Part shown: positions 12,045-20,666 of the stretch, one piece after another
Layout of the letters: each line of letters opens with the position of its first letter
Position numbering within the stretch: the first letter of the stretch is position 1
Assembly (NCBI RefSeq): GCF_033958435.1
Contig: NC_134138.1
Coordinates: forward strand, 30,596,598 to 30,660,597
Reading direction: 5' to 3'
Source: Carettochelys insculpta
Lineage: Eukaryota; Chordata; Testudines; Carettochelyidae
Length of the DNA stretch: 64,000 bases
Made by a program: the position numbers and the translations under genes
The notes under the pieces: generated by a model
Databases searched by the model: none
What the model saw: only the letters and a program-made list of their open reading frames with translations
What the model was told of the DNA's origin: nothing

Positions 12045-12135
12045 ACAGCATAATGAAATCCCAGCCTTGTTTGAATCAATGGGAGTTTGCCAGTTGACTT
12101 GAATGGAGCCAAGATTTGACCCTTCCTGTCCCCCT
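12045..12135. repeat. Short ancient repeat fragment, family unassigned
   Basis: The stretch TCAATGGGAGTTTGCCAGTT followed by TTGAATGGAGCC resembles a motif that is widely repeated in sauropsid genomes. Related wording occurs at about 62588-62640. I cannot name the family. Confidence 0.35.
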
Positions 12136-12577
12136 TTGGGTGAAGCAAAAACAAAATAGAAAAAACATATTTGAATTAAATGAATAAATAATTTACATGT
12201 TTCATTTGTACCCAGTAAACTTTGTAGGTAGTGTGTGTTTCTTCATTTTAAAGAAAATAAATGTGTAAATCCAGTTAATGATCTGCTTCTACAAAACAGG
12301 CTAAAGAGAAATCAAAATAGAACTATATCTTTGTCTTTTTTTTTTGTCAAATATGATATGTGAATTATTTTATTAAATAGTAAAGCATATCTCTTCTGAG
12401 CCAGTAATATGAAATATAAAAACGATTAACACTCCTTAGTAAAAGTAGAGTCCCTGAAAAGAGTCTTTAATTACAACTGACTTTACTAAGTCTGGTTCTG
12501 AGGGCATTTATTTTGCAAAAATGTAATATTAGGTTTGCTGAGTTTGAGAGCTTGGAGTCACATTGACTCCTCTTATA

Positions 12578-12899
12578 CAGGTTGAACCTCTCTTGCCCAG
12601 CACTCTCAGGAACCTGACCAGTGCCCCACAAGAGGATTGCTGGATGAGGAGAGGTCAACATTTTCTAGCATATTACCAACACTTTCACTGCTTAGTGGGC
12701 TCTTACAAGACGTTTAGGGGTAAATTACAGATAAATAACAGCACAGAACACTGAGAGCCAGAACTGGTGTCTGTAGACAAACTTTCTGGGACCACTGGAA
12801 ACTTAGCCACACCCAGGATAAGCGGTTGCCTGAGTAGAATCCTGCCAGATTACAGATGTTGCTTGACAAGAGAGTTCCGGATTCGAGAGGTTCAACCTG
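12578..12899. mobile_element. Tigger-like (TcMar) MITE
   Basis: It opens CAGGTTGAACCTCTC and closes GAGAGGTTCAACCTG, a near-perfect terminal inverted repeat, flanked on both sides by TA, the target duplication of Tc1/mariner elements. It is 322 bp with no coding capacity. A more decayed relative lies at 7601-7893. Confidence 0.8.
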
Positions 12900-13309
12900 T
12901 ACTGAAGGTTTGCATCCAAATTATCCCATTCCACGTGGTCCTCTGCTAATCTCTCTGTGAATGAATTCTCCTTTTAATCTACTCAGTTTACCACATTGTC
13001 CATTCAAGATGTTTTTGACATCATGTTCTGCCATCAATATTCCATTCCAGTACCTGTACACTTATTGAATCTCTAATGTGCTCTGCAAATTGAATCCTTT
13101 CTTTCAGAAGATTCTAATGTTTACTAGTTCCAATAATCACCAACATTTTTGTTACGTTGTCTATTCATTATATTTTTCAGTTCCTTTAGTATCAATTTGT
13201 TTGAATGTTCATAGTAAGTAGGTTTTTTTAGAATTGGAATTCAGTGTTCAGATGTATTTTCTTTCTCATCACATGTGTAATCTTCAAGAATATCATTTAT
13301 TTTTGCTCT

Positions 13310-13505
13310 TCAGGTGCAATGTTCCCTCTACTCTTTTCCATTATTGTGTGGGCTTTTTCCATCCATGTGGAGAATAAGGCATGTGCAAATGTGCACTACC
13401 AGTAGAAACAAAACACTTAGTTGTGGGCACTCTACAAATATGCTGGTGGCATTAGAATCTTTTCTGAGCAGCCACACAAGTACACAGCTTACAGGGTACT
13501 CTTTT
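13310..13505 (-). mobile_element. hAT-like non-autonomous element, copy 1
   Basis: The left edge reads CAATGTTCCCTCTAC and the right edge the inverse, GCTTACAGGGTACTC, like the CAGTGTTCCCTCTA ends of sauropsid hAT MITEs. In reverse complement its interior (TGTGTACTTGTGTGGCTGCTC, GAGTGCCCACA, TGGTAGTGCACATT) matches the copy at 29337-29525. An 8-bp duplication is not clear: the flanks are only similar. Confidence 0.6.
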
Positions 13506-14149
13506 CAGATTCAGACTTAAGTGTCCAATCTTCTGTTTTCTGTAATGATGCTTCCTGAGCAATAATTTCTCACTTGCTATATGGCTGTATCATTCATGAA
13601 AGTCTTGCCAGTTTTGCTGTGATCTGTGAATAACAACAGTTACTGTCTTGAGTACATTCCACTTTAGACCATCTTCTTTGCCATATTCTTATATAACCCC
13701 TACTATGTTCCGCAGAGAGAGTTACATTGGGGATATGTTTCTAGAGGAAGGCAACTGTGCTCTGGTCCTTTTGAATGTTAACCTGCATAAAGGGATATTT
13801 CCAGTACCTGTAACTTGGCCTTTCCTCACATATTCAAGTTCTGGAGGAGTGTGGTTCTGGAACGGTTAAGGCTGTTAACAGATATTATGCCCAAAGGCAC
13901 CCCAAATTATAACCAATAATAAGGCCACCGTATTTTTATAAACACACAGGGATGTGTTAGTCATTATCTCCAGTGTCAGGATGCCTTCCAGCTGTACCAG
14001 TGGGGTCTGTCCCAAGAATACTTGTTGTTGTAATGTATGTAGCAGAGCAAGTGCCCAGTTGGACATGTAATCAGTGTGTGATTGATATCACAAGTACCCA
14101 CTAGATCCCTCTTACCAACACCACAAGGAGAATTATTCTACGTAGATTG
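13506..14149. other. Intronic stretch, nothing recognised
   Basis: No protein-like frame, RNA gene or defined repeat was recognised here. Confidence 0.4.
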
Positions 14150-14955
14150 CTTCTGTTGACTGTAATGACAGTCTGGGCTTCTACTTTGAATGCTTCCACA
14201 AACACGCACAAGCTGATGTTTTGAACAAACATCACCATATGACACACAACCTCAGCTGTGCAAAATGCAATGCTATCCACAGCCTCAAAAGCACATCAGG
14301 CATTATAATTCAAGAGGCTGACAAAGGGGGTGCTGTAGTCATCATGAAGAAGACAGAATATGAACAGGAGGCTGCCAGGCAACTCACCAATACCACCTTC
14401 TACAGGCCTCTTTCCTATAATCCCACTGAGGAATACCAAAAGAAACTACACCATCTGTTCAAGAAGCTCCCTCCTTCAGCTCAGGACCAAATCCCCACAG
14501 ACACCTAGCACTCCTCCTCTACTTAAGCTACATCAGTCTTCATTATATGGACCCATGGTAAGGAGATGTTTGAATTATTCCACAGGGGTTTCAGCAACTT
14601 CCACCCCACCATCTATCTCATCTTGGACCATTCCACACAAGAGATCCATTTCCTGGACACTCCAGTACAAATCAATGAAGGTCACATTGACACCACTCTA
14701 TACTAAAAACCCACTGACCGCTATTCTTAACCTACATGCCTGCAGCAATTTTACCATAAGAGACATCTGAATTGGAATTCGTTGGCAAATTTGACACCTT
14801 TAAATTAGGCCTTAACAGAGATCTCAACTATCTTACGCATTACAAGGGCAATTTCCCCACCTTTTGATATTCTCAGAAATGGGACACATCCTACTTTAAT
14901 TGGCTCCTTCTGCTGGTCCTACTACTGACAAACAAGCACACTTTTTCGCCTCCAT
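14150..14955 (+). mobile_element. Penelope-like element (PLE), 5' piece of split copy
   Basis: A frame at 14221-14508 reads IIIQEADKGGAVVIMKKTEY, then EAARQLTNTTFYRPLSYNPT. This is the characteristic ADKGGAVV and QL-FY block at the N-terminal side of Penelope reverse transcriptase. About 14630-14765 carries, across frameshifts, the FLDT and LYTKPTDRY-like motif, and 14780-14890 resembles the post-RT segment (FKLGLNRDLNYLTHYK). The GIY-YIG endonuclease is not seen. The copy is broken by stops and frameshifts. Its 3' tail appears to resume at about 28270, after the nested insertions. Confidence 0.75.
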
Positions 14956-14990
14956 TCTCTTCCTCCTCCTCCTCCTCCTCCTCCTCAACA
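14956..14990. repeat. (TCC)n microsatellite at the LINE 3' end
   Basis: A run of about nine TCC units at the left border of the minus-strand RTE-like LINE. On the LINE's own strand this is a (GGA)n tail, consistent with the simple-repeat tails of RTE-type LINEs. Confidence 0.7.
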
Positions 14991-16173
14991 GTCATGGGCT
15001 CAGTGGTCATTGATATGTGATGCCTCTCTCACTATTTCCTTCCATCTTTCCCCGTCCAGTGTGGAGCAGCTTAGTTTCTGTAGACTAGTTCCGCACCAAT
15101 CTGCTTTATCATCTACCCATTCTCTGTGGGGTCTGCCTCTCCTATTCAAACAGCCCATTATGCCGAACACCAGGGTCTGGTTTTTCTTTCATCGTTCATT
15201 CTGCAAGTATGCCTGAATAGCTGTAACTTGTGTTATATAACTTTCTGCAGTAGGTTCTCTTTTCAGCTGTATCTTCCTGTAAAATTCCTCATTGGTGACC
15301 TTCTGCATCCATCCTATTCTCAGGATCTTTCTAGAGGAACTCCTCTCAAACGCCAACATTCTTCTCTTCTACTCTTTTGTTATCACCCTTCTCTCACATC
15401 CATACAACATGCTGCTGAATACACGGGTTTTCAAGACACTCAGCTTCATTCCTAAACTAATCACTTTGCTTCTCCAGATCTTACCATTGCCTTCAAACTC
15501 GCTCTTGCTTTCACTGTTCTAGTCACTGTTTCCTTCTTACAGATTATACATTGTTGCTTCCCAGATACATGAACTTTTCTACATTCTGTAGTACAATCCC
15601 ATTTACAGTGATCTTCCTTCCTATTTTCTTATCTCCAAACATTGTTTTTGTTTTATCTATGTTCATAAGTCCATACCATTTCCCTTCCTCGTTTTGCACC
15701 TGAACCATTCTCTCTCACATCTTCTCATCTTCATTGATAACTATATCATCTGTGAACCTCAAGTGGTTAATTTTTGTCCTGCACACAGATATCCCTTCTA
15801 CCTCTTCCTTGATCTTGTCCATCTCTTTCTCTAGGTGAATGATGAAGATACTTGGCGATACCTGATTTCCTTGTCTCGTATCTCTACTTGTTCTAAACCA
15901 ACCTGCCAACACTCTGCACATTCTCACCGCTGCCTCTACATTGTCATTGATATCCTTCAACAACTGTACCAGTCTGCTATGCACTCTGTATGACTCCAAC
16001 ATCACCCAAATCACTTTCAGATTTATGCTGCCAAATGCCTTCTGAAAATTGGTGAAGCAAATGTAGATATTCTTGTTGTTTCATCAGGCTTTCTCAACTA
16101 TCAATCTTAGTGCCAATATTTGCTGTATGGTACGTCTATCTTTCCTGAACCTTGCTTGCTCGTCCGCTAGATG
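14991..16173 (-). mobile_element. RTE-type LINE, 3' half (split by DIRS 1)
   Basis: On the minus strand, from the DIRS border downward, it encodes HLADEQARFRKDRRTIQQIL, then MCRVLAGWFRTSRDTRQGNQ and TKINHLRFTDDIVI, where FTDD stands for the catalytic YADD box. Near 15130-15300 a C-terminal segment reads NRRGRPHREWVDDKADWCGT. These are the RT palm and C-terminal features of RTE/BovB-type LINEs. The frame is interrupted by stops and shifts. The 5' half (endonuclease and RT start) continues on the other side of DIRS 1, from 26715. The clade assignment (RTE) is from motif memory, not from a search. Confidence 0.72.
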
Positions 16174-16349
16174 TTTCTTCTTCGAGTGTCCCCGTGGGTG
16201 CTCCACATTAGGTGTCGGGCTCGCCCGGCGCCGCAGATCGGATCTTCCAAGCAGTTTCTGCCGGACCGCGCATGCGCCGGTGCGCGCCGCTCCCTTGCGC
16301 GCTCCTGGCCACATGCGTGATCCGGTCCCCACCAGTTCCTCTTAACCGC
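16174..16349 (+). repeat. DIRS 1 left inverted terminal repeat
   Basis: It begins TTTCTTCTTCGAGTGTCCCC. Positions 16186-16349 pair with 26509-26673 in reverse complement with only a few mismatches. The terminal 41 bp are also complementary to 26351-26391. Confidence 0.9.
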
Positions 16350-16652
16350 CGTCGGCTGCAGATGGAATCCGACTAGGCTACGGCCAAGTTAGCGTATTCA
16401 ATAGTTTTAACTGTTTTTCTTTAAAGTTTTCAAGTTCTTAGGCTACTGTTAAGTTAGCCAGTTTTTATTTTCAAAAAAAAAAAGAAACAACAAGCGGGAC
16501 GGCATTCAGTCCAGTCCTAGTAACAAGCGGAGCACCGGAGGCCAGGAGCCTAGGGCCATTAGCCCTCCTGCTGCGGCAGGCTATTGGAGAGGGGGAAAAC
16601 AGCACAGAGAACGTGCTAAGTACCCCATTAACAACTGACAGACTCACCAACA

Positions 16653-18588
16653 ATGTCCTATTCAGGATTCAAGAAGTGTGAGTCTTGCCGAGAGACAATG
16701 CCAGTGTCTGATGGGCACAGTCACTGCATAAGGTGCCTGGGGCAGTCCCATGTCACGCAGAAATGCTCCTTCTGTGCAAAATTAACAGCCAGAGCAAGGA
16801 AGGAAAGGGAGATGTGGCTTGAAATGCTGCTCTTTGACAAGGCCCTCCAGCCAGACGTGCCGGAGCGGCCGCAGCAGGAGGGACCCTCTGGGGCCCATAA
16901 AAGGGAAAGCCGCCTCCCTCACCCCCTCAGTGCAAAAACGGAGGAAAATCTCCCCAACCCGATCCCTGCCGGCAGCAACACCGAGCGGGACGGGAGGAGC
17001 ACACAGCCCCAGCCGCAGCAACAGCTGATCGGCGGCGGCACGGAGAGGCACGTGGAGGCGGCTCAGCCTCCGATAATCAAACAGCTGCCCCGCACCGCAG
17101 GCAGGGCAGCGGCTAAACAAGCGCCGGTACCGGCGGCACCGCAAGCAGCGACACCGACCCCGGGGAACCAGCGGTGCAGAGCGTGCAGGCATGCAGCCTG
17201 CAGGCACCGGTGGACACCGCCCATGCGGCACCGCCCATAAGCGTGCCGAGCACGGTGTGGACGGGGCCGAGATCCCCTACACGTCAGGGGGCGGAGCTGC
17301 TCCCTCAAGGGAGGGGGAAGGCTACACACAAAACAAGGCACCGCAGCCCCTCTTCTGACAGGGCTGCAGAGTTGCTTTCTCTCAGCCCTCCGCTCAAGCT
17401 GCAGACTCAGACTAGGAGGCAGGGGTCCCCCCTAGCCTACCTGGAGCCCCCGTTTCCATTTTTACAACCAGCCTCGCCCTGGCTGGGACCACCTTCACCC
17501 TTCCTGGGGTTTTAGCCGCTGGAGTACTATCACAAATCGCTCTCTCCAGTGTCCCAGGTCTCTCGACGACCTCGCTCCCCCAGACGCAGAGGGTATGCAT
17601 CAAGGGAGTGGTCTAGGTCACCTTCCCAAGAGCAGTGCCCATGCTGCCACGGTCGCCCCTATCATGCGGGGCATAGACACCACTGGCAGTCTACCAGGGA
17701 AAGATCCCCACAGACGGTCCCGTATCCCCGAGGGCAATCGCGAACGGGGACAGAGACTCAAGTATCTCAGGGGGAACTGGTTATGGAACCCCGAGATTTT
17801 CCCCTTGCAAGCTTCCAGCGAGCGGATGCACCATCACCAACAGGAACCGGAAGGGTCCAGAGAGGTGTACCCTAGTGGTTCCTCGCTCTCCTCCCTGGAC
17901 GAGGCTACGGCCCCGGGAGATGTCCATCCTCCGGACGATCTCAAACGGTTCTAAGAGCTGTTTTACGAGGGTGGCCTTCACGCAAGGCATCCAGACAGCA
18001 AAGGTGCAAGAGAAACACCATAAGCTCCTCAAAAATCTGAGACCTCCGGCCTCCTCCAAAATAGCAATACCGCTTGATGACGCAATCTTGGAGTCTGCCA
18101 CTATGATATGGCAGACTTCTGCGACTATTCCGCCTGTCCACAAGGGAGCGGAAAAAAAAAAAAAATACTTCGTGCCGACAAAGAACATGGAGTTCCTGTT
18201 CAGCCACCCACAACCAAATTCCTTGGTGGTGGAGTCTTCGCAACACGGGGGAACAGACAAACATGCCAAGAAGCTAGAGCTGTTCGGCAGAAAGGTCTAC
18301 TCCTCCTCCACTCTACTGTTGCAAATGGCAAATTACACAGCGCATCTAGCGAACCATAATTTCGACAACCACACTAGGTTAACCTCCCTCATGGACTCAC
18401 TTCCAGAGGGCAAGAAACCAGTGCTCAAGGCCATCATGCAAGAAGGCTACGCGGCCTCGAGGACGGGAGTTCAGATCGACCTGGATGTTGCGGACACAGC
18501 AGCACGCTCCACAGCTACGGCAGTGGTGATGCGAAGGGAGTCCTGGCTCCAGACTCCGGGTATACCGAGGGCCTGCAGACAAAGATAG
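16653..18588 (+). pseudogene. DIRS 1 gag-like gene, frameshifted
   Basis: The first 195 codons are open from ATG (16653). They begin with a cysteine cluster, CESC-x12-H-x-CIRC-x4-H-x4-CSFC, probably zinc-binding and conserved in DIRS 2. A charged, Pro-rich middle follows in shifted frames (17174-17954). The conserved C-terminal part is 18001-18588 (KHHKLLKNLRPPASSKIAIP, LFSHPQPNSLVV, GRKVYSSSTLLL, DVADTAARSTA), matching DIRS 2 at 37675-38574. At least two frameshifts separate these parts. Its role as a capsid or nucleic-acid-binding protein is by position and analogy to DIRS ORF1. Confidence 0.75.
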
Positions 18589-19263
18589 TCGATCTTCCCT
18601 TCGACTCGCAGAAGCTGTTTGCTGAATTAACTGACTCGGTCCTTCATTCCAGTAAAGATTTAAGAGCCACACTTAGGACCCTGGGGATTTACACCCCTCC
18701 ATACAGAAGGAAAAAGTACTACCCTCAACAAAGACGGTACCAGTACCAGCAACAGCATCCCCAGTACCACAGGGGTTACGAGCAAGGGCGACATCAACAG
18801 CACCAGCAGTACAGAACTCCCAGGCGACGTTCCCAACAGAGCCGTGCGTCCTCGGGGCAGGGCCAAAGGCCACAAGTTTGACACACAGATCCAGGGCTGC
18901 GCCATCACTACCATCGCACAAGGTCATCCGAAGCGGTTATTCCACCATCGCCTCCGACCATTCTATAACCAGTGGCAAAGGATCACCACAGACAAATGGG
19001 TGCTGGAGATCATAGCCACGGGGTACGCCATCCCCTTCCAGTCGCTCCCACCACCATGACCTCCACCCAGGCTCCACCTCCAGGAGGCCTCCCACGTAGC
19101 GAGGCTCAAGCAGGAGGTAGACCATCTCATGCTCATAGGGGCAATGGAAAGAGTGCCGGAGCAACTGCAAGGGAGAGGGTTCTATTCGAGGTACTTCCTC
19201 ACGGGGAAAAAGACAGGAGGCTGGAGGTCCGTCTTAGATTTTCGAGGCCTCAACCGGTACCTG
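18589..19263 (+). pseudogene. DIRS 1 RT/RNase H gene, 5' part before the CR1
   Basis: After the gag end, shifted frames contain FDTQIQGCAITTIAQGHPKR and TDKWVLEIIATGYAIPFQSL. Then comes the start of the RT (19090-19263): LKQEVDHLMLIGAMERVPEQ and KKTGGWRSVLDFRGLNRYL, the first RT block. The CR1 inserted directly after NRYL, so the rest of the RT lies 4.5 kb away, from 23752. Stops and shifts before the insertion show the gene was probably already dead or has decayed since. Confidence 0.8.
19258..19263 (+). repeat. CR1 target-site duplication, left copy (TACCTG)
   Basis: TACCTG immediately precedes the CR1 5' end and recurs at 23752-23757. Removing the CR1 and one copy joins the DIRS sequence into the reading NRYLHKQ, parallel to NRYLRKQ in DIRS 2. 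Confidence 0.8.
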
Positions 19264-19632
19264 TTTGTTTTGTTTGTTTGGAGTGCTGAGCTGAGTGTTT
19301 GTTTGTTTGAAAGGCCGTGTGCGCAGGCAGGCAGGCAGTTGGAAGCTGATTAGGTTTGAATTGAAACACCGTGTGCTGATTGGCTGAGCTGTAGGCAGAG
19401 GGAGGAGCTATCAGGGAGGCTGAGCACTTAAACCCTGCTAGTAAGCGACCAGGGAGCTTTGCGACCGGGTGCTCGCGAACAGGGTGCGTGCTAACAGGAG
19501 GGAGTTTGGAGAGGGGAGTTAGAGGGGGAGCTTGGAGGGAGCCAGTGACTTCTGTAGCCCTTAAATTAAATCCTTTATAACAAACTCTATCTGAAACATT
19601 TAATTAACCCTCATATATAACTAGAGTAGGAA
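19264..19632 (+). promoter_or_regulatory. CR1 5' untranslated region (presumed internal promoter)
   Basis: The sequence before ORF1 starts with TTTG repeats and contains CTGATTGGCTGAG (an inverted CCAAT box, about 19376) and several G-rich stretches. Full-length CR1 elements carry an internal promoter in this region. No transcription start can be read from sequence alone. Confidence 0.5.
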
Positions 19633-20556
19633 ATGGAGGCAGAAGCCCAGCAGCAGAGTGGGGGCTATCCTGTTTATTGTGTCGAGTGCAGTATGTATGA
19701 CTACCTACTCTGTGGGCGGGTGGCGTATGTGTGCGCTCGATGCAAGGAGCTCCTGGCCCTCAGAGACCGAGTGCATGCTTTGGAGGCCAGGGTGGCTGAA
19801 CTGGAGGAGCTAAGGAAGGCAGAGGTGTTTGTGGATGAGACTTTCTGGGACATAGTAGGGCTGTCCCACCTCCAATCTGACAGTCCTGAGGCTGTTACGG
19901 AGGATGAAAGGCTCAGGGAAGGAGAGCAGTCAAGGGGAGCAGAGGGAAACCATCCCATAGTTGGGACCCTCCTTCCAGAGGGTGATGTTGTATCCTCTCG
20001 TGCCGAGGATACTTCTCCGGGGGAGTGAGCGCCAGCTGTTAGGAAGAAGCAGGTTTTAGTAGTGGGGGATTCGATCATTAGAAATATAGATAGTTGGGTT
20101 TGTGATGACCGGGAGAACCGTATGGTGACTTGCCTGCCTGGTGCGAAGGTTGCGGATCTCTCGAGGCATCTAGACAGACTTATGGGCAGTGCTGGGGAGG
20201 AGCCGGTCATCGTGGTACATGTTGGTACCAATGACATAGGGAAGGGTAGAAGAGATGTTCTGGAGGCCAAATTTAGGTTACTAGGAAAGAGACTGAAATC
20301 CAGAACATCTATGGTGGCATTCTCTGAAATGCTTCCAGTTCCACGCGCAGGGCCAGATAGACAGGCAGAACTTCAGAGTCTCAATGCGTGGATGAGACGA
20401 TGGTGTAGGGAAGAGGGGTTTAGATTTATTAGGAACTGGGGACACTTTTGGGGTAGGGGGAGCCTATACAGGAATGATGGGCTCCACCTAAATCAAGGTG
20501 GATCCAGACTGCTGGCATTAAACATGAAAAAGGTCATACAGCAGTTTTTAAACTAA
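19633..20556 (+). pseudogene. CR1 ORF1 (esterase-type), one in-frame UGA
   Basis: The frame from ATG 19633 to TAA 20554-20556 has 308 codons and a single interruption, a UGA at 20026-20028. Residues 16-37 hold two CxxC pairs, then a leucine-rich coiled coil (about 43-65). After the UGA come the SGNH/GDSL esterase blocks: VVGDSI (serine about 147), HVGTND (asparagine about 200) and NDGLHL (Asp about 282, His about 285). CR1 ORF1 proteins with this esterase bind nucleic acid and are thought to assist retrotransposition. The UGA stands in GAG-TGA-GCG, as expected from CpG decay of CGA. The last codons before the stop are TTA AAC, part of a possible frameshift site. Confidence 0.88.
20547..20553 (+). 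promoter_or_regulatory. Candidate -1 frameshift slippery site U UUA AAC
   Basis: In the ORF1 frame the last codons read CAG TTT TTA AAC TAA. The heptamer TTTAAAC is therefore in the X XXY YYZ phase used for -1 frameshifting, and the stop is the next codon. After a -1 slip the frame continues CTA AGA GGT without a stop into ORF2. The heptamer is one of the known efficient eukaryotic slippery sequences. Use in this element is inferred. Confidence 0.5.
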
Positions 20557-20570
20557 GAGGTGGGGGAAAG

Positions 20571-20600
20571 CCGATTGGTGCGGGGGAGCACCTGGATCGG
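20571..20600 (+). promoter_or_regulatory. Stem-loop downstream of the slippery site
   Basis: CCGAT (20571) pairs with ATCGG (20596) and GGTGC (20577) pairs with GCACC (20588), separated by a small internal loop and closed by GGGGGA. It starts 17 nt after the heptamer. Canonical stimulators sit 5-9 nt away, so the spacing is long. Confidence 0.45.
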
Positions 20601-20666
20601 ACGGAGACTTCTCTTACACGAGGCTCCATAGACAGGGATTCCCTAGAAGTTAGTCAGATAGGGAAC

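Noticed and set aside
14956..14990. Microsatellite as a regulatory element
   Set aside because: It is at the 3' border of the minus-strand LINE and is best explained as the LINE's simple-repeat tail.
20026..20028. UGA in CR1 ORF1 as a selenocysteine or read-through codon
   Set aside because: No supporting element was seen, and CGA to TGA decay is the simplest reading.
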